Assembly (NCBI GenBank): GCA_024649995.1 | Contig: JANKMX010000011.1 | Location: forward strand, 3,251 to 51,765 | Length of the DNA stretch: 48,515 nt | Direction: 5' to 3' | Source: Gudongella sp. | Lineage (GTDB): Bacteria; Bacillota; Clostridia; Tissierellales; Tissierellaceae | Made by a program: the position numbers and the translations under genes | Shown here: positions 9,143 through 16,544 of the stretch, in pieces | How positions within the stretch are numbered: position 1 is the first letter of the stretch | How the letters are laid out: the number at the start of each line of letters is the position of its first letter | The notes under the pieces: model-generated | The model's input: only the letters and a program-made list of their open reading frames with translations | Database searches by the model: none | What the model was told of the DNA's origin: nothing

Positions 9143-9170
9143 TTGACCTGAATTTCTCTGTTTATATATC
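9143..9170 (+). promoter_or_regulatory. Putative promoter of the ABC exporter operon
   Basis: TTGACC (9143-9148), 16-nt spacer, TATATC (9165-9170), 48 nt before the TTG start of the ATPase gene. The -10 is imperfect. Confidence 0.5.
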
Positions 9171-9218
9171 CACACTAAAGCAATAGTGGTAGAATAAGCT
9201 TATAGGGGGTGATTTGGT

Positions 9219-9929
9219 TTGAGCGAGAATATACTACTTAAGGCGGAAAACCTAAGCAAGATCTACCAGATGGGTGAGGTCACGGTTGCTGCCGTAAAGA
9301 ATGTTGATATAGAGATTGTAAAAGGTGAGTTTGCTGTTATTCTCGGTCCATCAGGATCTGGGAAAAGCACCTTGCTTAACATCCTTGGAGGGATGGACCA
9401 GCCCTCTGAAGGTAATGTAATGATGAATGGTGAGAGCATAATTGGCTTTAATGACAAGAAGCTTACAGCCTACAGGCGGGACAAGGTTGGCTTTGTATTC
9501 CAGTTCTACAATCTTATGGGTACCTTGACAGCCAGGGAGAATGTTGAGTTGGCAACGGAGCTTTGCAAGGATGCCCTGGATATTGATGAGGTTCTTGAGA
9601 CCGTTGGCCTGGGAGATCGAAAGGACCACTTCCCTTCGCAGATGTCAGGTGGGGAGCAGCAGAGGGTTGCAATAGCCCGTGCCGTTGCCAAGAATGCTGA
9701 CCTTCTTCTTTGTGATGAACCAACGGGAGCCCTTGACTTTGAAACAGGGATAAAGATACTGGCCCTCCTGCGGGATATCAATAAAAAATACAAGAAGACC
9801 GTTGTTATCATAACCCATAACGTACCGATCGGGGATATGGCTGACAGGGTAATAAAGATGCGTAGCGGCGAAATAATTGAGATAAAGGAAAATGAGAATC
9901 CAATCGACCCTGAAAGGATTGTATGGTGA
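9219..9929 (+). CDS. ABC transporter ATP-binding protein (MacB/LolD class)
   Basis: 236 residues, a complete ABC ATPase: Walker A GPSGSGKST (about residue 45), Q-loop region VGFVFQFYNLMGTLTA, signature MSGGEQQRVAIARA, Walker B LLLCDEPTGALD, switch histidine in VVIITHN. The TGALD form is typical of ATPases that pair with FtsX-fold permeases and move substrates by mechanotransmission. The start is TTG, placed by the purine-rich TAGGGGGTGAT upstream. Its stop overlaps the start of the permease gene (TGATG), which implies translational coupling. Confidence 0.95.
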   Translation: MSENILLKAENLSKIYQMGEVTVAAVKNVDIEIVKGEFAVILGPSGSGKSTLLNILGGMDQPSEGNVMMNGESIIGFNDKKLTAYRRDKVGFVFQFYNLMGTLTARENVELATELCKDALDIDEVLETVGLGDRKDHFPSQMSGGEQQRVAIARAVAKNADLLLCDEPTGALDFETGIKILALLRDINKKYKKTVVIITHNVPIGDMADRVIKMRSGEIIEIKENENPIDPERIVW

Positions 9930-12286
9930 TGAAAAAGCTTGATAAGAGACTTATTAGGACAATCGGCCATTCCAAGGGACAGTTCATATCCCTTGTGGTT
10001 GTTGTTATAGTAGCCCTGATAGTCTATGTCTCCTTTTCCATGATTGCTGAGCAGATGTACAACTCAATATTCCAGTATTACAGGGAGACAAACTTTGCAC
10101 ATATCTTTGTTGATGTATCAAGGATTCCCGGTAACTCTGTGGATGAGCTTCTAGAGATTGAGGGTGTGGACCAGGTACAGGGGAGGATTATCTTCGATGT
10201 ACCCCTAAGGGTTGAGGATCCCAATGAAAAAGTCAATGCCCGAATCATCTCGGACCCGGGTACGGAGGATCAGATAAACAGTCTCTTCATCCTTGAGGGA
10301 GAAGGACCCAGTCCCGGTACAAGAACAACTGCAGTACTCAAGCAGTTTTTCGTGGGTAGGGACATGAAGTTTGGAGACACCATCAGACCATACATTGGCG
10401 GTACAGAGTACAGCCTTCAGGTTGTGGGGGAGGTTGGGAGCCCGGAGTACATATACCTTATGGAAAACGAGCAGACCCTCCTGCCTGACGAAAAGGGCTT
10501 TGGGGTTATCTATGTCCCTGAGGAATTTGCCCAGTCCGCCTTTGGCTTCCAGGGCAGCTACAATAACATTGTAGTGACCGTAGATGAGGGACATGAGAAC
10601 AGAGTGGATATAATTGCTGATGAGATTGAAGACAGGCTGGACAGGTTTGGGGTCAGGAGCGTAATAACCAGGGAGAATCACATGAGTCACAGTGTGATGA
10701 TCCAGGAGGTTGATTCCCTTGAAATGATGTCCACTTCAATTACAATAATGTTCCTTTTTGTTGCAGCCGTTATAATAAGCATAATGCTTTCAAGGATTGT
10801 CAGAAAGGACCGGATAGCCATAGGAGTCCTTAAAGGTCTGGGCTATGACAACAAGCAGATACTTATGCACTATGTTAAATACTCCCTTGCAATAGGGCTT
10901 GTGGGATCAATCCTGGGGGTTCTCCTGAGCATACCTGTTGCTGATATGCTTTCAGGAGTGTATATACAGTATATGAACATACCTCTTTTTACGGGCGCCT
11001 TTGACATCAGATACCTTTTCTACGGGACACTTCTGACCTCAGTCTTCTGTATCGCATCTGGAGTGTTTGGGGCAAGAAGCGTACTTAAGATTACACCGGC
11101 TGATGCAATGAGACCTGAGACACCAAAGGCAGGTAGTAGGATGTGGATTGAAGGCTTTAAGGCTCTGTGGCAAAGACTCACCTTTAGCTGGAAGATGGTT
11201 TTAAGGAACATTTCAAGGACAAAGCGGAGGGCGTTCTTCCTTATTCTTGGCATTGCCCTTACCTATGCTGTGACAATGCTTCCTGTTTTCATGTCCACCA
11301 TATGGAACACCCTCTTTGACAGACAGTATTCACAGCTGCAGAAGATGGATTACAGCATCGACTTCAATATCCCAGTGGAGAGAAACGCTCTGCTGGAGCT
11401 TCAGCAGCTAACTGACATTGAGTTCATTGAACCAAAGGTTGAGCTGCCCTTTGAGCTTGTGGAGGGCTGGAGAAAGGAGACCATAAACGTCATAGGGGTC
11501 CAAAGGGATACCATTATGTATGGGTTTAGGACAGCTTCGGGAAGGCAGATAGAGCTGCCCTCAAAGGGAATAGTGCTGACGGATATACTGGCAAGGCAGC
11601 TTCAGGTACAAGCAGGGGATACCATCCAGATCAATAGCGTACTCCCTGGTAAATCCGACAAGACCATTCAGGTCAAGGCCGTGGTTGAACAGTACTTTGG
11701 GAAGAATGCATATATGGACATTGAGCAGATGTATGATATCCTGGAGGAAAGGGATATTGCAACGGGAGCACTGTTGATGACAGAGGCTGATGTTGTACCA
11801 GACTTGAAGGATGTAAAGAACATAAGGGGAATCAATTCCGTACAGGACATGCGGGATGCAATAATGGAATATATGGACCTGATAATAGCCTCTATGGGGT
11901 CAATGATGATATTTGGAGGGGTTATAGGCTTTGCAATAGTCTACAACATAACCATTGTGAGCATTAGCGAAAGGATGATGGAATTTTCTTCCCTAAGGGT
12001 TCTGGGATTTGACAAGAAGGACATATTCAGGCTTGTCACAAGGGAGAATGCCTTAATGACAGTGTTCGGGATAATACTTGGAGTTCCTCTTGGATACTCA
12101 ATCTGTGTGGGTCTGGTGGATTATGTATCAACAGACATGTACACCATACCAGCGGTGATCGAGCCCTTTGTCTACGTTTACTCCGCTGCTGCTACACTGG
12201 TCTTTGTGTTTGTTGCCCAGCTTGCAACCTACAGGAAGATAACCAATCTTAACTTCATAGATGCCTTGAAGAACAGGATATCATGA
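9929..12286 (+). CDS. FtsX-like ABC permease, two-domain
   Basis: ATG 9929 overlaps the ATPase stop; an in-frame ATG at 9923 is an alternative. The ~785-residue protein has an N-terminal helix (GQFISLVVVVIVALIVYVSFSMI), a large extracytoplasmic domain, and three helices near residues 270-390. A second unit with the same plan starts at WKMVLRNISRTKRRAFFLILGIALTYAVT and ends in three more helices. This duplicated FtsX layout fits a single-chain permease for the adjacent ATPase and differs from E. coli MacB, in which the ATPase is fused. Substrate unknown: peptides, lipids or drugs are possible. Confidence 0.9.
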   Translation: MKKLDKRLIRTIGHSKGQFISLVVVVIVALIVYVSFSMIAEQMYNSIFQYYRETNFAHIFVDVSRIPGNSVDELLEIEGVDQVQGRIIFDVPLRVEDPNEKVNARIISDPGTEDQINSLFILEGEGPSPGTRTTAVLKQFFVGRDMKFGDTIRPYIGGTEYSLQVVGEVGSPEYIYLMENEQTLLPDEKGFGVIYVPEEFAQSAFGFQGSYNNIVVTVDEGHENRVDIIADEIEDRLDRFGVRSVITRENHMSHSVMIQEVDSLEMMSTSITIMFLFVAAVIISIMLSRIVRKDRIAIGVLKGLGYDNKQILMHYVKYSLAIGLVGSILGVLLSIPVADMLSGVYIQYMNIPLFTGAFDIRYLFYGTLLTSVFCIASGVFGARSVLKITPADAMRPETPKAGSRMWIEGFKALWQRLTFSWKMVLRNISRTKRRAFFLILGIALTYAVTMLPVFMSTIWNTLFDRQYSQLQKMDYSIDFNIPVERNALLELQQLTDIEFIEPKVELPFELVEGWRKETINVIGVQRDTIMYGFRTASGRQIELPSKGIVLTDILARQLQVQAGDTIQINSVLPGKSDKTIQVKAVVEQYFGKNAYMDIEQMYDILEERDIATGALLMTEADVVPDLKDVKNIRGINSVQDMRDAIMEYMDLIIASMGSMMIFGGVIGFAIVYNITIVSISERMMEFSSLRVLGFDKKDIFRLVTRENALMTVFGIILGVPLGYSICVGLVDYVSTDMYTIPAVIEPFVYVYSAAATLVFVFVAQLATYRKITNLNFIDALKNRIS

Positions 12287-12311
12287 TATAAATCTATTAC
12301 AGGGATGTGAG

Positions 12312-13553
12312 ATGATGAAAAAGAAACTCTTAATTGCAGGGATATTGCTTGTTATTGTGGCTGCTTCTGCCTTCTATTTCCTAAACCAGGGTGGAGGCCT
12401 TCAAGTAAACGCTGCAGAGGTCAGATTTGGGAAAATTGAGGAGTATGTTGAGGAGACCGGAGTGGTGGCTGCAAGGAATCACATACAGGTTTACTCTCCT
12501 GCATCCGGTAAGGTCACCCAGGTGTTGGTGGATATCGGGGATCAGGTCATGGAAGGTGATGTCCTGGCAAGGCTTGATGGAGAGACACTGTCACTTCAGC
12601 TGGCTCAGCTGGATGCACAGAGGAGTGCAGCCCTTGCACAGCTTGATGATGCAAGAAAAGCTGGAGATGCAAATGCAATCAGAAGCATACAGCTGGACAT
12701 CCAGCAGCTTGCAGGTACAATCCAGGATATGGAGGAGGAGCTGGAGAATACCAGAACCTTGTACGAAGCAGGAGCAATCAGCAAGGACCAACTGGATTCT
12801 GCAGAAAGAAGCCTGGAAACACAGAAGACAAATCTTGAGAAGCTTAAGCTGCAACTGAATCAGCTGAACAGTCCGGTTTCCCAAAATCTCATAGCCCAGT
12901 ATGAGGCTCAGATCAGACAGATCGACCTGCAGAAGGAGGAGCTGGCATCATCTGGTGAGGACTATACAATTGTTTCAGGGACCTCCGGTACAATACTTGG
13001 AAAGACAGTTGAAAAGGGAAGCTATCTGCAGCCTGGAATGAGCTTGATGGAAATAGGGGATACAGCCAATCTTTATGTTGAGAGCGACATTCTTGTCAGC
13101 GAGATAGGTGATGTTAAAGAGGAACAAGTTGTTAGGCTACAGAATAGAGACCTGGGAATTGATGTAACAGGAAAGGTTGACAACATATACCCCAACGCCT
13201 TTAGCAAGGTTTCTGACCTAGGTGTTGAACAGAAGAGGATCAAGGTGGAGATTGAAATGGATCAGATGCCGGAGGGCTTGAGACCAGGCTATGACCTACA
13301 GGTAAGGATAATTACCAAATCAAGTGAGGATACCTTGATTATTCCTGAGAATGCTGTATTCACCATGGAGAACAGAGACTATGTCTTTGTGGCTTCTGAT
13401 GGAGTCGCAGAGCTTCGTGAAATCCAGAGTGGTATACAGAGTGGAAATGATATGGAGGTTCTTTCGGGTCTTTCAGAAGGGGAGATGGTTATTCAGTCAC
13501 CTGACGGGGAATTGGAGGAAGGAGCGGCTGTGGAAGTGATAATGCAGGAGTAA
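12312..13553 (+). CDS. HlyD/MacA-type membrane-fusion (adaptor) protein
   Basis: 413 residues with an N-terminal membrane anchor (KKKLLIAGILLVIVAASAFYF). A biotinyl-lipoyl-like half follows (VYSPASGKVTQVLVDIGDQVMEGDVLARLD), then a coiled-coil hairpin (about residues 95-200, rich in Gln/Leu/Ala) and the second lipoyl half (GTSGTILGKTVEKGSYLQPGMSLMEIGD). The C-terminal half is beta-barrel/membrane-proximal (PENAVFTMENRDYVFVASDGVAELREIQSG). It follows the permease by 25 nt, so one operon. In MacAB-TolC exporters this protein joins pump and TolC. Tandem ATGs at 12312 and 12315 are both possible starts. Confidence 0.9.
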   Translation: MMKKKLLIAGILLVIVAASAFYFLNQGGGLQVNAAEVRFGKIEEYVEETGVVAARNHIQVYSPASGKVTQVLVDIGDQVMEGDVLARLDGETLSLQLAQLDAQRSAALAQLDDARKAGDANAIRSIQLDIQQLAGTIQDMEEELENTRTLYEAGAISKDQLDSAERSLETQKTNLEKLKLQLNQLNSPVSQNLIAQYEAQIRQIDLQKEELASSGEDYTIVSGTSGTILGKTVEKGSYLQPGMSLMEIGDTANLYVESDILVSEIGDVKEEQVVRLQNRDLGIDVTGKVDNIYPNAFSKVSDLGVEQKRIKVEIEMDQMPEGLRPGYDLQVRIITKSSEDTLIIPENAVFTMENRDYVFVASDGVAELREIQSGIQSGNDMEVLSGLSEGEMVIQSPDGELEEGAAVEVIMQE

Positions 13554-13713
13554 TTCACAATTCACAAATCACAGATCACAATTAAAAATAAGATTCTTCA
13601 TCTTCGATTCAGAAGTACACGAACTGGTCGTCATCCTGAGCTGCAGGCGAAGGATCTGTTCTTAGATATTACCTTAGATCAAGAAGAATCACTTGAAAGA
13701 TTGTCCAATGCTA
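13554..13713. repeat. Intergenic repeat-like DNA and a possible gene-tail remnant
   Basis: Starts with AATTCACAATTCACAAATCACA-type low-complexity sequence, similar to 9018-9040 and 15226-15256. Then comes TCGTCATCCTGAGC...GAAGGATCTG, a palindromic intergenic element type seen in many bacteria. The last 60 bases can be read as ITLDQEESLERLSNAIDRLKKY followed by a stop, which looks like the C-terminus of a lost gene. That reading is weak. No other gene seen. Confidence 0.35.
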
Positions 13714-13742
13714 TTGACAGGTTGAAGAAATATTGATAGCAT
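13714..13742 (+). promoter_or_regulatory. Promoter of cassette A
   Basis: Perfect -35 TTGACA (13714-13719), 17-nt spacer, -10 TAGCAT (13737-13742). The predicted RNA start lies a few bases before the docking hairpin at 13754. Confidence 0.55.
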
Positions 13743-13753
13743 TATATAAGTAA

Positions 13754-13959
13754 TCTGTATGGGGGTACAGAAACATTCTATTATCGATGGAACGCCGTAT
13801 GCGGTGAAAGTCGCACGTACGGTGTGGTCCTGCACGAAAACCTAGGTTAAGGTTAGTGAGGAATGAAATTCCAATAGGTTAGTCAGGGATGATTTAGACG
13901 CCTAACCATTTAGGTTAGTGAGGAAATGATCTGAGATAGCCATAGGCAAGTCAGGAAAT
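13754..13959 (+). ncRNA. Cassette A: split-intron 3' half with domain V and four domain VI-like acceptor strands
   Basis: In order: hairpin TCTGTA-UGGGGG-TACAGA (13754-13771); domain IV 3' strand CATTCTATTATCGA (13774-13787); 34-nt domain V (13792-13825) with GAAA loop and CGC triad; domain VI from 13829, where CCU-G-CAC pairs with GUG-AGG. Four acceptor-like strands follow (GTGAGGAAT, GTCAGGGAT, GTGAGGAAAT, GTCAGGAAAT), ending at 13864, 13890, 13927 and 13959, each followed by GA. Spliced in frame they would add only EIPIG, DLDA, DLR or EK before a stop. This may be a short-tail cassette with alternative acceptors, or a decayed one. It differs from B-D in lacking a long exon. Confidence 0.7.
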
Positions 13960-13979
13960 GAGAAATAAGTAAAATCGGG

Positions 13980-14011
13980 AAGCTTCGGGTAAAACCGGGG
14001 CTTTCTTTTTT
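13980..14011 (+). terminator. Terminator of cassette A
   Basis: AAGCTTCGG pairs with CCGGGGCTT (two G-U pairs) around GTAAAA, then TCTTTTTT. The hairpin sequence is near-identical in cassettes A, B and C. Confidence 0.9.
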
Positions 14012-14043
14012 GTCACGAAGAATGACAAATTCTAAAATAATTA

Positions 14044-14072
14044 TTGCCATGTGATTTAGGACTGTGTAGAAT
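14044..14072 (+). promoter_or_regulatory. Promoter of cassette B
   Basis: TTGCCA (14044-14049), 17-nt spacer, TAGAAT (14067-14072). The predicted start (~14079) falls at the foot of the docking hairpin, so the RNA should begin with that hairpin. The same promoter occurs in cassette C. Confidence 0.75.
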
Positions 14073-14076
14073 AAAA

Positions 14077-14194
14077 GTGTAAGTCAGTATGGGGGTATTG
14101 GTTTACACATTCTATTATCGATGGAACGCCGTATGCGGTGAAAGTCGCACGTATGGTGTGGACCTGAACGAAATCCGGGAGGATAGTCAGGTAT
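14077..14194 (+). ncRNA. Cassette B: split-intron 3' half (docking hairpin, domain IV strand, domains V and VI)
   Basis: A 13-bp hairpin (14077-14108) carries loop UGGGGG (14090-14095). The domain IV 3' strand CATTCTATTATCGA (14108-14121) pairs over 14 bp with 7633-7646. Domain V is 34 nt (14126-14159): ACGCCGUAUGCG stem, GAAA tetraloop, CGC where most introns have AGC. One C-to-T change relative to A still pairs (G-U). Domain VI runs to 14194 and ends AGGUAU, with a candidate bulged branch A in GGAUAGUC. Its base helix has one A-C mismatch not found in C or D. Confidence 0.82.
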
Positions 14195-14470
14195 GAAGAA
14201 ACAAATGAGGTTATATTTACAGCAGCATTGTCATGTGGATGCTCAGTTCAAGTTTCAACAGATGAAAGAGTAGTTAATTTGGACCCATCTCACTCTGGTT
14301 GGGAGATTTACGTAGATGTTGCCAAGTTGGAATCACAAAGCATTGAGAGCAGTACAGGAACTGTTGTTGGAAATAGAATAACCGTACCTAATACACCAGG
14401 TTCTAGCTTTATAGTTACAATTAGTGAGAGTGGAAAAGCAAGTATTGATTACACGATGAACACGTTATAA
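14195..14470 (+). CDS. Cassette B 3' exon: alternative S-layer C-terminal domain, 91 residues
   Basis: An open frame starting exactly at the predicted 3' splice site (GAA after ...GUAU), with no start codon or ribosome site at its beginning. The first possible internal start, TTG 14228, has none either. Joined after AAC 7018 it continues the S-layer frame: ...INFTADIN then EETNEVIFTAALSCGC. The 91 residues look like one small beta-sandwich (EIYVDVAKLESQSIESSTGTV, NRITVPNTPGSSFIVTIS). No family recognised. A CGC motif gives two cysteines, unusual for this surface protein. I infer it is displayed at the C-terminus of the S-layer subunit; the spliced protein would be 1018 residues before signal removal. 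Confidence 0.72.
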   Translation, partial: EETNEVIFTAALSCGCSVQVSTDERVVNLDPSHSGWEIYVDVAKLESQSIESSTGTVVGNRITVPNTPGSSFIVTISESGKASIDYTMNTL

Positions 14471-14504
14471 TTAAGTTAAGAGGTTTTTAGATTTAACAAA
14501 AAGG

Positions 14505-14536
14505 AAGCTTCGGGTAAAACCGGGGCTTTCTTTTTT
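14505..14536 (+). terminator. Terminator of cassette B
   Basis: Same hairpin as cassette A (AAGCTTCGG/CCGGGGCTT) followed by TCTTTTTT. Confidence 0.9.
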
Positions 14537-14569
14537 GTAACATGGTGTGACTTGTACTACAAATAATTA

Positions 14570-14598
14570 TTGCCATATGGTTTGGGACTGTGTAGAAT
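14570..14598 (+). promoter_or_regulatory. Promoter of cassette C
   Basis: TTGCCA (14570-14575), 17 nt, TAGAAT (14593-14598); a close copy of the cassette B promoter. Confidence 0.75.
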
Positions 14599-14602
14599 AA
14601 AA

Positions 14603-14720
14603 GTGTAGGTCAGTATGGGGGTATTGGTTTACATATTCTATTATCGATGGAACGCCGTATGCGGTGAAAGTCGCACGTGCGGTGTGGACCTGGACGAAAT
14701 CCGGGAGGATAGTCAGGGAT
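14603..14720 (+). ncRNA. Cassette C: split-intron 3' half (docking hairpin, domain IV strand, domains V and VI)
   Basis: A 13-bp hairpin (14603-14634) with loop UGGGGG (14616-14621); compared with B the stem has changes that keep pairing through G-U. The domain IV strand (14634-14647) starts with U instead of C and still pairs (G-U). Domain V is 14652-14685. In domain VI (14689-14720), CCU-G-GAC pairs with GUC-AGG, an inner UCC/GGA hairpin follows, and the domain ends AGGGAU. Confidence 0.85.
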
Positions 14721-15137
14721 GAACTAAGTGGAAGTTTTATAATTGATCTTAGTGGGATATATGAAAATGATATAACCGGCGATTACAGTAGCATAAATAT
14801 TTTTGATATGAATAATGTTAACTATGACTATGCATTTAATAATGCATCGGTTATTGGAAACGACGGTAATATTCAGATCTTAATATTTGCAGGTAATGAC
14901 AGTATGTCAGATTTTGAAGGTTCTATTGAATATTTGACTGCATCATTATTGGAGGACAACAAGATTAGGATAGACTGTGGGATATTTGCAGGAGAATTTG
15001 TTGATAGTGAGTTATTTTTTATAATTATAGATTCTGAAACAGAACCTTTTTTTAACGATGAGATATATAGAGTATTGATTAGGATTATCAGCGACTATGA
15101 GAATGAAGAAGTTGTTTTTGAAGAGATCCTTTTTTAG
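14721..15137 (+). CDS. Cassette C 3' exon: alternative S-layer C-terminal domain, 138 residues
   Basis: Starts at the predicted acceptor (GAU/GAA) and is in phase with the S-layer exon: ...FTADIN then ELSGSFIIDLSGIYEND. A longer frame can be read back through domain V from a GTG at 14664, but its first 19 residues are encoded by the ribozyme core and recur in cassette D. They are therefore an artefact of domain V and not a protein N-terminus. The domain is acidic with alternating hydrophobic strands and no recognised family. It has no ribosome site of its own. The spliced product would be 1065 residues. Confidence 0.72.
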   Translation, partial: ELSGSFIIDLSGIYENDITGDYSSINIFDMNNVNYDYAFNNASVIGNDGNIQILIFAGNDSMSDFEGSIEYLTASLLEDNKIRIDCGIFAGEFVDSELFFIIIDSETEPFFNDEIYRVLIRIISDYENEEVVFEEILF

Positions 15138-15194
15138 CGGTGTTCAGAATAATTACGGATGTAGATGATAAAAATTGATATTGGAATATAAAAT

Positions 15195-15223
15195 AAGCTT
15201 CGGATAAAACCGGGGCTTTTTTT
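15195..15223 (+). terminator. Terminator of cassette C
   Basis: AAGCTTCGG, loop ATAAAA, CCGGGGCTT, then TTTTTA. The stem is identical to cassettes A and B; the loop differs by one base. Confidence 0.9.
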
Positions 15224-15245
15224 ATTGTGAACTGTGATTTGTGCA

Positions 15246-15298
15246 TTGTGAATTGTCCTTCCATCCTGTATAATATTCATACCGACCGACCATTCGGT
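15246..15298 (+). promoter_or_regulatory. RND operon promoter with TetR-type operator
   Basis: TTGTGA (15246-15251), 17 nt, TATAAT (15269-15274). Just downstream, over the expected start site, lies the inverted repeat ACCGA-N8-TCGGT (15281-15298), containing ACCGACCGACC. This position suits repression by the TetR protein encoded at the end of the operon. Confidence 0.7.
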
Positions 15299-15336
15299 TT
15301 TTGGATTAAGTCAATCAGATCAGGAGGAATTTAGTC

Positions 15337-16542
15337 ATGAACAGGAGAAGAATATCACTACTTTTAGTAATGATAATGATAGCATCCGTAATTGCAGGAT
15401 GTCAGGGAAGTGAAATGGAGGAAGCTGCAGTTGAGAACTTCACGGCAGTTGAGGTCCAGGCTGCCCAGATTGGAGATATTGAAAACTCAGTTGTCATCAA
15501 CGGAAGGGTAGCGGCCAGCCAGGAGGTTTCCGTTATGCCAAAGGCAATGGGTACCGTGGCATCACTAAATGTTGAACTGGGAGATTCGGTTCAGGAGGGA
15601 GACACCCTTTTTGTGATTGAGCAGACGGATATGAACCTTTCTGTCTCACAGGCAGCAAATGGTGTAGATATCGCCAGAAAGAGCGTTGCCCAGGCAGAGA
15701 ACGGTTTGAACTCCGCCAGGATTAATTTTGAGCTGAATAAGGAAAAAATTGAGAACGCCCAGCTGAATCTTGAAAGGACAAGGCAGCTGTATGAGGAGGG
15801 TGCCGTATCCAAAGCACAGCTTGAGCAGGCGGAGCTTTCTGCAAGCCAGCTGAACCTTGATGCCCTGCAGGCACAGGTGAATCAGGCACAGATATCCTAC
15901 CAGCAGGCACAGGAACAGCTTCAGCAGGCTCAGATTTCCTACCAGCAGGCAGAGAGCGGACTAAGCAATACCGTGGTCCTTTCGCCCATGACAGGGCTTG
16001 TATCGGCCCTTAACGTCAAGGAGGGGCAGATAGCAGCAAGTGGACAGCCAGCTGCAACCATTGTCAACATGGATACGGTGTATATCAGGATTAACGTTGT
16101 TGAAAATGTTGTAAACAGTCTTCAGGAAGGACAGGAGGTCCAGCTTTCAATACCTGCAGCCTTTGAGGGTTATATCGACAGTGCTATAGACTATGTGAGC
16201 CCGTCAGCGGATCCAATGAGCAGGCTTTATGAGGTAAGGGTGTATGTGGACAATGATCAATACGGAATCAGGTCCGGTATGACAGGGTCCGTCAAGCTTA
16301 ACCTCCAGAAGGAGGAGGGTGTGGTAATAGTCCCTTCAGATGCTGTCATAGAAAAGGATGGCAACCAGTTTGTTTATGTGGTAGTGGAAGATAAGGCTGT
16401 TGAAAAGCAGGTGGAGACGGGTCTTGATACCGGAGAGCTGGTTCAGATAGTTTCAGGAATATCAGAGGGGGAAATGGTCATCGTTGAGGGGCAGCAGTAT
16501 GTCTCAGATGGTGTGACAGTGAAAGTGGTCAGGGGTGAATAG
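15337..16542 (+). CDS. RND efflux adaptor lipoprotein
   Basis: 401 residues. The signal peptide ends in a lipobox (VIAGC, Cys about residue 21), so it is a lipoprotein on the outer face of the membrane. Lipoyl halves (MPKAMGTVASLNVELGDSVQEGDTLFVIEQ; SPMTGLVSALNVKEGQIAASGQPAATIVN) flank a long helical hairpin rich in Gln and Ala, with internal repeats QAQISYQQAQEQLQQAQISYQQA. The C-terminal barrel (YVSPSADPMSRLYEVRVYVDN, VPSDAVIEKDGNQFVYVV) is typical of HlyD/AcrA-type adaptors. First gene of a three-gene operon; the pump gene starts 3 nt after its stop. GGAGGA precedes the ATG. Confidence 0.92.
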   Translation: MNRRRISLLLVMIMIASVIAGCQGSEMEEAAVENFTAVEVQAAQIGDIENSVVINGRVAASQEVSVMPKAMGTVASLNVELGDSVQEGDTLFVIEQTDMNLSVSQAANGVDIARKSVAQAENGLNSARINFELNKEKIENAQLNLERTRQLYEEGAVSKAQLEQAELSASQLNLDALQAQVNQAQISYQQAQEQLQQAQISYQQAESGLSNTVVLSPMTGLVSALNVKEGQIAASGQPAATIVNMDTVYIRINVVENVVNSLQEGQEVQLSIPAAFEGYIDSAIDYVSPSADPMSRLYEVRVYVDNDQYGIRSGMTGSVKLNLQKEEGVVIVPSDAVIEKDGNQFVYVVVEDKAVEKQVETGLDTGELVQIVSGISEGEMVIVEGQQYVSDGVTVKVVRGE

Positions 16543-16544
16543 GC

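Noticed and set aside
13650-13739. C-terminal fragment of a protein (ITLDQEESLERLSNAIDRLKKY)
   Set aside because: Too short to assign, overlaps a repeat and the cassette A promoter, and could be chance. Mentioned only as part of the intergenic entry.
14664-14720. GTG-started N-terminus (KVARAVWTWTKSGRIVRD) of the 14.7 kb ORF, and its twin at 41248
   Set aside because: These residues are encoded by domain V and VI. The same peptide appears in front of unrelated exons, and there is no ribosome site. I place the coding start at the splice acceptor.
7019-15137. Simple cis alternative splicing as in C. tetani
   Set aside because: A terminator at 7668, five unrelated genes' worth of sequence and separate promoters lie between the halves, and cassette D cannot be reached in cis. 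Not formally excluded for A-C.
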